Part shown: positions 30,056-38,748 of the stretch, piece by piece | Layout of the letters: every line of letters starts with the position of its first letter | How positions within the stretch are numbered: the stretch's first letter is position 1 | Origin: an uncultured Myxococcales bacterium | GTDB taxonomy: Bacteria; Myxococcota_A; Bradymonadia; UBA7976; VGTA01 | Assembly (NCBI GenBank): GCA_937146725.1 | Contig: CAKZRU010000077.1 | Span: forward strand, 1 to 64,000 | DNA length: 64,000 nt | Direction: 5' to 3' | Position numbers and translations under genes: made by a program | Notes under the pieces: model-generated | Databases searched by the model: none | The model's input: the letters and a program-made list of their open reading frames with translations, nothing else | Told to the model about the DNA's origin: nothing

Positions 30056-30394
30056 TTAAGAGCCCCGATAAGTTGAGTAGCCAAAAGGACTGAGCAAAAG
30101 GGGAATGTGATAATGCTCATCTACATTTTTAATTTCAAAGTTGATCACCGCCTCTGGATAGAAGCCTGCAATCCCTAGATTCTTATGGTACGCTCCAGTA
30201 TCAAAGTGCATGGAATAAATCCCCGGTTTTAGGCTTCCTTTTTCAAGTAGGTCAGCAATTCGACCATCATCATTGGTATGGCCGGAAGCAAGTTCAGTAA
30301 ACTTGTTATTCTCAAGTTTGGATAGGGTAATCGCTAAACCACGGGCCGGCTGTCCTGAACGCGTGTCAAGAACGTGGGTAGTAATTGGGCTCAT
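30056..30394 (-). CDS. uraH: 5-hydroxyisourate hydrolase
   Basis: Transthyretin-like enzyme that opens 5-hydroxyisourate to OHCU, the second step of urate breakdown. The 112 residues are of normal length. Catalytic features are all present: the His of TTHVLDT at the N-terminus, the Arg of DDGRI, the His of EHYHIPLLLSP, and the C-terminal YRGS signature. There is no signal peptide, so it acts in the cytoplasm. It is the last gene of the urate operon; its ATG overlaps the uraD stop by 4 bp, with GGAG inside the end of uraD as ribosome binding site. Confidence 0.96.
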   Translation of the reverse strand: MSPITTHVLDTRSGQPARGLAITLSKLENNKFTELASGHTNDDGRIADLLEKGSLKPGIYSMHFDTGAYHKNLGIAGFYPEAVINFEIKNVDEHYHIPLLLSPFGYSTYRGS

Positions 30395-30924
30395 AATAGT
30401 TTCTCCATTCTTAATCGGGTAATTTTGGCTTGTTCACCGGCAGCAATTTGAATTTCATTCTCAGCCGTGTTGGGCAAGCGTTGCTCTAAAAGTTTAAGCA
30501 TTTCATCTGCACTTTTACCACTTGCACACACAATAAAAATATAACCAAACTTTGCCAGATACTCTTGGTTTGCTTGGGCCAAGCGCATAATTGTGTCTTC
30601 GCTTGCACTTTGCATACCGGACTGTTCATGAGCAGACCATTCATGAGTATGCTGGAAGCGCTCTCTCAGTTTAGCAGGATCAGCTCCAATTTGAGGATGA
30701 TGACTAAAAGCTTCAAGATAGTCCACCTTGTCTAAACTATGCCAGATTTGTTCACTTAACTTAAATAAACTCTCATGATCGTGTAGTTGCTCTGCAAGCA
30801 AGGCTTCACTCAGTGCTTTGGCCCAACGAACACTGCCACAGCAACGATGCAGAGTCGCTTCTCGTTCATCAGAACTTAACTCTTGTAGGTACTTTATGAG
30901 TTGGTTTTGTGTTTCACTCATCAT
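30391..30924 (-). CDS. uraD: OHCU decarboxylase
   Basis: Converts 2-oxo-4-hydroxy-4-carboxy-5-ureidoimidazoline to S-allantoin. The 177-residue helical protein has the key HPQIG motif with the catalytic His (SHHPQIGADPAKL), EQSGMQSASEDTIMRLAQAN, and the family signature FGYIFIVCASGKSADEML. It overlaps allB upstream and uraH downstream by 3-4 bp each, so the pathway proteins are probably made in a fixed ratio. A GAGAGGTGA precedes the start, where two ATG codons are adjacent; either could be used. Confidence 0.95.
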   Translation of the reverse strand: MMSETQNQLIKYLQELSSDEREATLHRCCGSVRWAKALSEALLAEQLHDHESLFKLSEQIWHSLDKVDYLEAFSHHPQIGADPAKLRERFQHTHEWSAHEQSGMQSASEDTIMRLAQANQEYLAKFGYIFIVCASGKSADEMLKLLEQRLPNTAENEIQIAAGEQAKITRLRMEKLL

Positions 30925-32270
30925 TCACCTCTCCCTAAAATATGCCTACCTTGAGCGGCTAAAACTTGTCCATCATGATAGACAAGCTCTCCTCTTAGAT
31001 AAGTATGGGTGACTTGACCATGTAAACTGCGTCCTAGATAAGGAGATAACTTGTGTTTAAAGCGTAAGTCCGCAGGCTCCAAAACAAAGCTATTCTCCGG
31101 TGACCAAACCACAAAGTCAGCATCATAACCCGGAGCGATCTTTCCCTTACGTTGACCCAAACCAGTAAACTCAGCCGGTCTTTGACAAAGCCATTGGCCT
31201 AATTGATTAAGCGTATAGCCTCGTTTATGTGCCTCTGTCCAAATATTTGATAAGCCTAGTTGCAAAGATGAAATCCCGCCCCATGCATCATGGAAATCAC
31301 CACTTTCAAAGCATTTAAGTTCAGGTGTACATGGAGAGTGATCGCTGACGATAAAATCAATAATGCCCTGCCCTAAACCCTTCCAAAGTGCTTCTCGATT
31401 AGTATGTTCCCGAATAGGAGGCGCACATTTAAATTGGGTTTGCTTATCTGCGATTTCTTCAGCGCTGAGACATAAATAATGCGGGCAGGTTTCTACGCTT
31501 AAGGGCAAGCCTTCGGCCTTTGCTGAAGTAATCATGGGGAGTGCCTCAGAAGCTGATAGATGCACAATATGGACTGCACATCCGGTTTCTCGCATCAATT
31601 CTATAGCTAAGGCAATGGCATCCACTTCCCAAGTGGCCGGACGAGAATCTAAATAGCTTTGATAAGAACTTGCTTCATGTTCGCTTTCGGTGACCGGACT
31701 TTCTAGTTCGGCATGAAGCAATAGTGGCGCGCCGGCCTCTTTAAGCACACACATCGCTTGCTTTAAGGTTTCGCGATCAGAGGCAGGAAAGTCATCAATC
31801 CCAGAGTGGCACATAAAAGCCTTGGCGCCCAATATACCCGCTTGAGTTAATGCCTTTAGATCCTGCTCATGATTGGGGATCACTCCACCCCAAAAGCCAA
31901 TATCGGCATGCAATTGATCACCTAAGGCCTCAATCTTGGCGTTCAGAGCAGCTACGCTAGTTGTCACAGGAATGCAGTTTAAGGGCATATCTACAACTGT
32001 GGTCACTCCGCCGGCTATTGCCGCCTGAGTTGCTGTAAAAAACCCCTCCCATTCTGTACGACCCGGCTCATTAATATGCACATGAGAATCTACTAAACCG
32101 GGCATGAGAACCGAGTGAGCAAAACTTGTAATTTCGGTATCTTTGGGCGCTTCTGAAAGAACAGCGCTTACCTTGCCCTGCCGTACTTTGATCCAAGCTT
32201 CCATAAGCCCTTGTTCGGTAAGTACTCTTTCTGCATGGAAAACCTGCACTAGATCAGATGTTTTACTCAT
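30921..32270 (-). CDS. allB: Allantoinase
   Basis: A cyclic amidohydrolase that opens the ring of allantoin to give allantoate. The 449-residue protein shows the binuclear metal site: DSHVHINEPGRTEWEGFFT near the N-terminus, GAKAFMCHSG with the Lys that is carbamylated, VHIVHLSASEALP, and VSDHSPC with the catalytic Asp. The stretch PGRTEWEGF is typical of allantoinase rather than dihydroorotase or hydantoinase. The gene lies between puuD and uraD with 4-bp overlaps, which settles its substrate. No allantoate-degrading gene is in the window. Confidence 0.95.
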   Translation of the reverse strand: MSKTSDLVQVFHAERVLTEQGLMEAWIKVRQGKVSAVLSEAPKDTEITSFAHSVLMPGLVDSHVHINEPGRTEWEGFFTATQAAIAGGVTTVVDMPLNCIPVTTSVAALNAKIEALGDQLHADIGFWGGVIPNHEQDLKALTQAGILGAKAFMCHSGIDDFPASDRETLKQAMCVLKEAGAPLLLHAELESPVTESEHEASSYQSYLDSRPATWEVDAIALAIELMRETGCAVHIVHLSASEALPMITSAKAEGLPLSVETCPHYLCLSAEEIADKQTQFKCAPPIREHTNREALWKGLGQGIIDFIVSDHSPCTPELKCFESGDFHDAWGGISSLQLGLSNIWTEAHKRGYTLNQLGQWLCQRPAEFTGLGQRKGKIAPGYDADFVVWSPENSFVLEPADLRFKHKLSPYLGRSLHGQVTHTYLRGELVYHDGQVLAAQGRHILGRGE

Positions 32271-33502
32271 GGCTTCTCACCATCAAGTAAAGCACCTTGC
32301 TGAATCCATTGTCCAAGCTTAGCTCTTTCCTCCACGGTCATATTGGTCTGATTCGCTAAGGGCATTGTTTGAGAATTTACAGCCTGTGCCATAATTTGCG
32401 AAGCATGATTTTTTACCGATTCTGCAATGCTTAAATTAATCCCTTTAGGAGGTGTCGGCATGGGCCATAATGGATTATTTGGTGGCTCCATATGACAAGA
32501 AACACAGTGCTTTTCTAAAATAGGCTTAATATCGCTATAATAAAGTTTGGCCTCAGCTTGACCGGCTGAAAGCTTAACTGGCTGAATAGGTGCCGGTTTG
32601 GTCACAAAGGCTAAGGAAATCATTGCCAAGGCAGCAACGGGTAAAATCCATTCTTTGTGTTGACCTTTATGCTTGAGATTGAAGTAGTGGCGAGCACCGG
32701 CTCCAATCAGCGATAAAGCGGCTAAAATCGCCCAATTCCATTCATGTCCATATGTCGTCATGGAGAAGTGATTGCTGACCATGATGAACAGAACAGGTAA
32801 AGTGAAATAGTTATTATGTAATGAACGCTGAGCACCTTTTTCGCCAAGCGCAATATCTGGCTCAAGACCAGCACTCATTGCATCAACCATTTTTCTTTGA
32901 TTAGGAATGATCACAAAAAAGACATTAGCCGCCATCATGGTGCCCATCATAGCCCCAACATGAATATAGGCAGCTCGAGCAGCAAAAACTTGGGTTAAGC
33001 CATAAGCGATAAGGGTCATTAAGCTAAAGCCGACGATGGCAAAGGGCACAGGCTTACGACCTAAGGGTGACTTACACAGCAAATCGTAAACAATCCAGCC
33101 ACCGATCAAAGAGCTTAAACTTAGGGCAATGGGCTGCCAGGTCTGTTCCCAAGCCATAACACTTGGATCGATTAAAAAAGCTCTTGCCCCCCAATAATAA
33201 ACAATTGAAATTAAGCTAAAGCCAGTGATCCAAGTAAAATAAGCTTCCCACTTAAACCAGTGAAGGGTTTCCGGGAGCTTTTCCGGCGCACCACCATATT
33301 TACTTACCTGATAAAAGTGACCACCATGTACAGCAAAAAGTTCACCATTAATGCCTTCATCTTTACGAGACTGCTGACTTGGGGGACGTAGATTATGGTT
33401 TAACCAATTAAAATAAAATGATGTCCCAATCCATGCAGCACCAGTGATTAAATGTAACCAGCGAAACAATAGATTTAGCCACTCAGCGATATAACTTTCC
33501 AT
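32267..33502 (-). CDS. puuD: Urate hydroxylase PuuD, membrane protein with cytochrome c domain
   Basis: A membrane enzyme that oxidises urate to 5-hydroxyisourate, replacing soluble urate oxidase and passing electrons to a cytochrome. The N-terminal two thirds has about eight transmembrane helices, with the PuuD signature LFRWLHLITGAAWIGTSFYF and a conserved NHFSMTTYGHEWNW. The C-terminal 75 residues are a cytochrome c domain with one heme site (CVSCH). I start at the ATG at 33500-33502 (411 residues) because a perfect GGAGG at 33508-33512 sits 5 bases ahead; an upstream in-frame ATG has no such site. It is the first gene of the urate operon. Its promoter should lie within 33503-33658. Confidence 0.95.
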   Translation of the reverse strand: MESYIAEWLNLLFRWLHLITGAAWIGTSFYFNWLNHNLRPPSQQSRKDEGINGELFAVHGGHFYQVSKYGGAPEKLPETLHWFKWEAYFTWITGFSLISIVYYWGARAFLIDPSVMAWEQTWQPIALSLSSLIGGWIVYDLLCKSPLGRKPVPFAIVGFSLMTLIAYGLTQVFAARAAYIHVGAMMGTMMAANVFFVIIPNQRKMVDAMSAGLEPDIALGEKGAQRSLHNNYFTLPVLFIMVSNHFSMTTYGHEWNWAILAALSLIGAGARHYFNLKHKGQHKEWILPVAALAMISLAFVTKPAPIQPVKLSAGQAEAKLYYSDIKPILEKHCVSCHMEPPNNPLWPMPTPPKGINLSIAESVKNHASQIMAQAVNSQTMPLANQTNMTVEERAKLGQWIQQGALLDGEKP

Positions 33503-33658
33503 ATATTCCTCCATAAGTCTTTAGTCGCTTAAAGATCTGATTATAAATCTTATTATGATGTTGATAGTCAAGCCTAACCATCTGCTGTGATCATAGCCTT
33601 ACTTAGTTAAAGGTACTACCTTTTTAGAAAGTTTAAGCAGGCCGAAACCGAGTCTGAT

Positions 33659-35167
33659 TTAAAGTGTAGTACAGAGTAAGCTTTTACCACTTAAGCTACG
33701 ACGCATGATCGCTTCATCTGCGCGCCATATTTGATAAGCAAACTCTATTTCAAAGGTTTCTTGCTTATTCATAAAATCGGCACTTAAAAGATCTAAATCA
33801 ATGAGTTCTTGTAAAAGTTCATAGGCGATCGCCCTTATAAAGACTCTAATTTGTACCTCATAAACCGGACGTTCACTGGCAAAGCGATAGCGCTTCATAA
33901 CGTGTGCTTCTTCATAATTAGGATCAAGAGGACTTAACAAGGTGCTTGGGGGTAAGGTATTTCTTGTGACGCTCTCAATCTCCCAAAAACGATGACTTTT
34001 GCTGCCCTGTTGATTAAATGCCTCATCTTTTAAAAGCCATAAAAAGGAATCGGTTTTGGCATATTCATCAACAGCTTGCTCGGGCGTAATTTGACCGCTT
34101 TCAAATACCAATTCACCCGCGTGGTCAAAAGCTAAAAACTCAACCCAAACTCGACGATCCAAGGCGGCTCCACTTGGAAAGCGGTGACCTGCACTGACAT
34201 TTTCAAGATATAGCTCAAACTCACCGCCACCATTTACACCTATTTCACCACAAACTTCACTGAGTAAACTTAGGTTAAGCTCGTCTTGAATCGCTTTTTT
34301 TAAGCTTCGTCCATTCAGTTCAAGTAAAGCCTGTCCGTGCTCAGAGTTATGAACTAAATCAACCGCTGGCATTAAATGATCATGGTGCGTATTTGAGCCA
34401 TTTGAAGTGCCAATATTAGACGATTCTGTATTACTTCGCTTGGGCATATGGCAGTCATTACAAGAGGCGTGTTGCTCACGATTAGGATGAGAATAAAAAC
34501 TACTTTGCCATTCTAAATAGGTCTGTTCTAAATGGACATTGGTTGGCGTGACAATATCATGGCAGGAGCCACACAAGGCCGAGGAGTCAAAACTAGAACC
34601 ATCTAAGTGCTTGCTGTATGCGGAAGCATGAGCGCCATTTCCCTTTGCGTTTTTGATTCCGCCTCGCATGATCCCATCATTGGACCAGATTAAGGGATTG
34701 TTATGGCTTCCTTGTATGTCGGTGATTTGATGGCAATAAGCACAGGTAATGCCTTGAAACTGTTCAGGAATACTGTCCAAGTTCAGTCCATCAGTTGTCT
34801 TTTTTAAGGCCACAGCAACCGGTGCATGACATTGAACACAAAAGTCACCAAGTTCACCGTCCGTTTCTAATTGCCCCAAGCGATTTAAAGCTTGGAAAAC
34901 CGGATCTTCAGAGGCATAGGCATGAACACTTGCTCGCCATTCTGCATAATGCTCAGGATGACAGCTTTGACAACTCTTAGCATCGAGGATTTCTTCAAGG
35001 CTGAGTCCGGATGCACCTGAGTTTAAAGGCGTAAACTCACTTGGAGCCGTTTCTGCACTTGTTGAGTCTTGACAAGCTAGTAAATGAGCGATGCCGCACA
35101 AATATATAACAAGCGTAATAAGGCCATTAAACTGTTTAAATCGTTTGGTAATATATAAATTCCACAT
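33659..35167 (-). CDS. Pentaheme c-type cytochrome lipoprotein
   Basis: A 502-residue exported protein. The signal peptide ends in a lipobox-like HLLAC. Five heme sites are visible: CQSCH, CVQCH, CAYCH, CGSCH and CNDCH. The first is followed by PEHYAEWRASVHAYAS, as in cytochrome c554-type multiheme proteins. The C-terminal half (about 290-500) is beta-rich with NVSAGHRFPSGAALDRRVWV, a sequence also common in cytochrome c554-like oxidoreductases. I start at the ATG at 35165-35167 rather than a TTG two codons earlier; neither has a good ribosome binding site. It lies 60-odd bp after the DUF1552 gene in the same direction. Electron donor and acceptor are unknown. Confidence 0.85.
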   Translation of the reverse strand: MWNLYITKRFKQFNGLITLVIYLCGIAHLLACQDSTSAETAPSEFTPLNSGASGLSLEEILDAKSCQSCHPEHYAEWRASVHAYASEDPVFQALNRLGQLETDGELGDFCVQCHAPVAVALKKTTDGLNLDSIPEQFQGITCAYCHQITDIQGSHNNPLIWSNDGIMRGGIKNAKGNGAHASAYSKHLDGSSFDSSALCGSCHDIVTPTNVHLEQTYLEWQSSFYSHPNREQHASCNDCHMPKRSNTESSNIGTSNGSNTHHDHLMPAVDLVHNSEHGQALLELNGRSLKKAIQDELNLSLLSEVCGEIGVNGGGEFELYLENVSAGHRFPSGAALDRRVWVEFLAFDHAGELVFESGQITPEQAVDEYAKTDSFLWLLKDEAFNQQGSKSHRFWEIESVTRNTLPPSTLLSPLDPNYEEAHVMKRYRFASERPVYEVQIRVFIRAIAYELLQELIDLDLLSADFMNKQETFEIEFAYQIWRADEAIMRRSLSGKSLLCTTL

Positions 35168-35234
35168 CAGCAATCAGTACTTTGTTGATCGCTAAAAACG
35201 AGTAATAAGCAACACATGATCGAGGAATCAGTAG

Positions 35235-36650
35235 TTAAACAAGCAGTTCAGACAGGGTACCATTATTGAGATGCGAGGCGCCAAACTCACTCATTTCAAT
35301 TCCAAAGGCTTGGATGAGCGACAGCAAAAGTTGATTATGAGCAATACCAGGATAGCGTAAGTATTGACCTGAGCGTAGCTTTCCTCCGGCAGAACCGGCC
35401 AATACAAAGGGGATATCGGTAAGATCATGGGTGTTGCCACGACTGATCTCATTTCCCCATAAAACGGCAGTATTATCTAACAGAGTGCCATCACCTTCGG
35501 GAATCGAATCTAGCTTGGCTAAGAGATAAGCAAACTGTTCAGCATACCAAGTTAAATTACGCTCCCAATCAGGTTGCATGCCTTGGTTGCTGTCTCCGGC
35601 ATGGGACAAAGAGTGTCCTTCGTGTGAAACTCTGGGCTCTAAAAAGCTAAAACGACAAGCATTCACAGCGGTTGAGCATTGCAAACTTGCTACATTTGTT
35701 TGTCCACAGGAAAGCGCTGAAACCATAAGATCAATTTGCTGGCGAGCGACAGCACCAAAAGAGTCTTCACTCATAACATCGCTCAGCATAGGCGCAGTGG
35801 GTGTGTCACAAACTCCACCTTGGCCATTACTAATCGCCAAGCGGCGCTCAAGTTCTCTTAAACTTTGGGCATGTTGCTGTAGCTTAGCTCGATCACGAGA
35901 ATCTAACTTTTGCTCTAATTTTCTAAAGTCACCAAGCACCGTATCAAGCACTGATTGACGACGCCGTAAACGACGCTGAATGAGGGCATCAGGTTCACTG
36001 GCTCCGGAAAATAAACGAGTATAAACCTGCAAAGGATCACTAACCGGTGGTAAAGGCATATTGGCACCCGCATAAGAAATACGACCACGAGGCATATTTT
36101 CAATGACTCTTACGCCAAGTTCTAAGCTTCGAAAGGGGGTTTCATTCCCAATATGTTGGGCAATGAGTTGGTCGAGGGTAATTCCTCCACCCCACCCAGC
36201 TTTACGACCATCACCGCCCACAAAGTCACCCTCAGTAATCACCGCCCCCGAAAAAAGACTTGCCATACCACGTTGATGAGGGCCACCAGGACCTTCTAGT
36301 GCTGCCTTTAGGTCTACACCATCAAATAGGCAAATCTTCTCTTTGAATGGCTCAAGAGCATTTAGGATTGGGCCCAAATTTTGAATTGCCCCCGGCTCAT
36401 GTGAAGGGCGCCATAGTTCTTTTTTAGTGCCATTTGGTGTATAAAAAAGAATCAATCTTTGTGGTGCGCTTTGCTCACTCATACCGGCTTGGGCTAAGGC
36501 CTTGGGTAAGCCTGAAAATAAGGGTAAGCCTAGGCCATTGAGCATACCCAAACCAGAGCCAACACCTAGCGCTCTTAGCATAGATCGACGACTTAGAGTT
36601 TGAGCTTGTCTAGCTCTTTCAAATTTATTTAGATATTTTTGATCACTCAT
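35235..36650 (-). CDS. DUF1552 protein with twin-arginine signal
   Basis: A 471-residue exported protein. A twin-arginine type leader is seen at the start (LSRRSMLRALGVGSG), so it should be folded before export. The body matches DUF1552: LILFYTPNGTKKELWRPS, CLFDGVDLKAALEGPGGPH, MASLFSGAVI, FRSLELGVRVIENMPRGRIS, and VLWGNEISRGNTHDLTDIPFVLAGSAGG. DUF1552 is related to the DUF1501/sulfatase-like fold; its reaction is unknown. It starts 2 bp after the DUF1592 gene. The two families are regularly found together in Planctomycetota, Verrucomicrobiota and Myxococcota, which supports joint function. Confidence 0.9.
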   Translation of the reverse strand: MSDQKYLNKFERARQAQTLSRRSMLRALGVGSGLGMLNGLGLPLFSGLPKALAQAGMSEQSAPQRLILFYTPNGTKKELWRPSHEPGAIQNLGPILNALEPFKEKICLFDGVDLKAALEGPGGPHQRGMASLFSGAVITEGDFVGGDGRKAGWGGGITLDQLIAQHIGNETPFRSLELGVRVIENMPRGRISYAGANMPLPPVSDPLQVYTRLFSGASEPDALIQRRLRRRQSVLDTVLGDFRKLEQKLDSRDRAKLQQHAQSLRELERRLAISNGQGGVCDTPTAPMLSDVMSEDSFGAVARQQIDLMVSALSCGQTNVASLQCSTAVNACRFSFLEPRVSHEGHSLSHAGDSNQGMQPDWERNLTWYAEQFAYLLAKLDSIPEGDGTLLDNTAVLWGNEISRGNTHDLTDIPFVLAGSAGGKLRSGQYLRYPGIAHNQLLLSLIQAFGIEMSEFGASHLNNGTLSELLV

Positions 36651-36652
36651 GA

Positions 36653-38593
36653 TTATTGGCCTTGCTCAGATAGGGCTGTATTTAAGCTGACATCCTCTTT
36701 ATCAAAATGTAATCGTGAAAAGCTTGGAGAGCGAATGATGGCTCTTAATAAGGTTAAAAAGTCGTAATTAGCAGAAGAATACTTTCCATAGAGCTGATCA
36801 ATATCACAGATCTCAGGAGCAGACTCGGAGCGACCTTGTGCATAGCGCATTAAGTTCAATACCACACAGCGTTGTACTTGCTCACTATTTGCCAAACGCT
36901 CTCCTAACTCTTGGCTCCCATGAAAAGTACCATCAATGTCCAAAGTACTCACAACTTCACCTTGATCATTGATCTCTTGGCCATTTTCGAGCTCTCTAAA
37001 CCGACCTACAGGGTCAAAGCGCTCAAGACCAAACCCAAGCGGATCAACAAGTTTATGACAGCCTTCACAAGCCGGCTCACTACTATGGATCTTAAATTGC
37101 TCTCTTGTAGTTAAGCTAGGGTCAGGATCTGGTGCAACTACAACAATATCGGGTGGTGGTGGTGGAAGTGGTGTACAGAGCAAGCGCTCTCGAATATAGA
37201 TACCTCGATGCACCGGATCTCCCATATTAGGCTTGGTGGTTAGGGCTAAAACCCCTCCTCTTGTAAGTAAACCAGAGCGTCTTTGCGGATTAAGTTCAAT
37301 CTTTATAAAGCTTTCACCATTGGGTAGGGATGAACGTGCGTTACGAAGTGCCTCATCATCTAGACTTAAGTCTTGATTAAAGGCCCATTCCGCAGATTCA
37401 TCAAGTCGATCTTCGCTGACTTTTGCACCCTCACCACCTCGAGCATAGTGACGAGCAAGTTCTGCATTCATAAAACTTTGACTGCTTTGAAAAAGAGCTC
37501 GCATATCACCTTGGGTAAAAACCACATCCTCTACAAAAAGTCTGACCTCTGTTTCAAATAAGTGATTTAGATCTTCACTATATTCCGGAAAAACATAAGG
37601 ATCTTTACTAATATCCTTAATTTCATCAAAGGCGAGCCATTGCTCAAAGAAGCTCCACAAGCCATCTGCAGATTTGGGATCCAAAAGCATACGCTCGGCT
37701 TGGGCCATTAAGCCAGCCTCAGAGCTTAGCTCACCGTTACGCGCTGCTTCAAACAGTGTTTGATCAGGCATACTCCGCCATAAAAGATAGGATAGACGAC
37801 TTGCAATTTCATAATCCGACAAGACTTTAACCGTTCCAGCAACCCGCTCATCTTGGTCGTTATACGAGTCAATAATCTCACTACCAAGCTCAACCCTATA
37901 CAAGAAATACGGTGATTGAAGAAAAGCGCTTGCAATAAGACTAATCCCATCAGACATTGGGTCAATTGGACCTAAAAGGTGTGCTTGAGGATGAGCAAGA
38001 TCTTCCTTTGCCCCTGCTACTCCCTGTCTATATAGACTAAGCATTTGCTCTACTTCATCGGCTACAATAGGTCGACGCCAAGCTTTAAAACCAAAATCCC
38101 TAATAAAAGCTTCTATGCAGCTTTCGGCTTGCTCATTCATCGGCACACAAGGACTGATTTCATCAAAGTTTTCTACAACGACTTGAGCTAACTTTTCCGA
38201 GGCCTGCATAAACTCTTCTACATGCAAAGCACTCACTTGGAGAGATTTGGATTGATTATCAAAGCCATTGACTTCTTCCTCAGGAGGAAAAGTATCTACA
38301 AGTTCAGCAAGCTCAACGCCAAGTAAATCTCGAGCTGTGTTTCTATATTCACTTCTTGTCAAGCGACGAATAACATTGGGTGCTACATAATTTAGCTTTG
38401 ATTCGCATTGATCTTCATCACTTGGTGGCCTAAGCATTGGTGATACGCTTGGTGCGGAAGTTGTATTTGGCGCATCTTCTTGAGGCACTGAAAGCGTAAC
38501 CGTGTTCGTCAATTCCGGTTTTAAATCAGATTCGCAGGCCCAAAATGCCGTTCCGTAAGCAGTAAAAAGCGCTAACAGTTTGATAAGTTTCAT
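36653..38593 (-). CDS. DUF1592 multi-domain cytochrome-like lipoprotein
   Basis: A 646-residue exported protein with the full Planctomycete-type order. A lipobox-like FWAC lies at about 20. DUF1587 follows at about 70-135 (VIRRLTRSEYRNTARDLLGV), then DUF1595 (about 155-185, FGFKAWRRPIVADEV) and DUF1592 (about 215-345, SAFLQSPYFLYRVELG; IASRLSYLLWRSMPD). DUF1588 comes next (about 435-535, RRSGLLTRGGVLALT; VHRGIYIRERLLCTPLPPPP), containing a heme-type CEGCH. DUF1585 ends the protein (about 560-630). The gene leads a likely three-gene operon with DUF1552 and the pentaheme cytochrome. The role is unknown; an extracytoplasmic redox or degradation complex is inferred. Confidence 0.9.
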   Translation of the reverse strand: MKLIKLLALFTAYGTAFWACESDLKPELTNTVTLSVPQEDAPNTTSAPSVSPMLRPPSDEDQCESKLNYVAPNVIRRLTRSEYRNTARDLLGVELAELVDTFPPEEEVNGFDNQSKSLQVSALHVEEFMQASEKLAQVVVENFDEISPCVPMNEQAESCIEAFIRDFGFKAWRRPIVADEVEQMLSLYRQGVAGAKEDLAHPQAHLLGPIDPMSDGISLIASAFLQSPYFLYRVELGSEIIDSYNDQDERVAGTVKVLSDYEIASRLSYLLWRSMPDQTLFEAARNGELSSEAGLMAQAERMLLDPKSADGLWSFFEQWLAFDEIKDISKDPYVFPEYSEDLNHLFETEVRLFVEDVVFTQGDMRALFQSSQSFMNAELARHYARGGEGAKVSEDRLDESAEWAFNQDLSLDDEALRNARSSLPNGESFIKIELNPQRRSGLLTRGGVLALTTKPNMGDPVHRGIYIRERLLCTPLPPPPPDIVVVAPDPDPSLTTREQFKIHSSEPACEGCHKLVDPLGFGLERFDPVGRFRELENGQEINDQGEVVSTLDIDGTFHGSQELGERLANSEQVQRCVVLNLMRYAQGRSESAPEICDIDQLYGKYSSANYDFLTLLRAIIRSPSFSRLHFDKEDVSLNTALSEQGQ

Positions 38594-38678
38594 TCGTTTA
38601 CACCAAATGGGCTAAAATTGATCACAACACACTGATGCTTATTATGCGAAAAAGCTTCACTAGAGTCAAATTAGGAGC

Positions 38679-38698
38679 CTAAAATGTTCGTATTTTAG
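38679..38698. promoter_or_regulatory. 7-bp inverted repeat upstream of the DUF1592 operon
   Basis: CTAAAAT (38679-38685) and ATTTTAG (38692-38698) form a stem with a 6-base loop, in the gap between the putative anti-sigma gene and the DUF1592 gene. It could be an operator or a weak terminator; no T tract follows. Confidence 0.3.
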
Positions 38699-38748
38699 AA
38701 TGATCTTTGGTGAAAAGATTAGTCGCGATAAGGATAACAATAAAAAAC

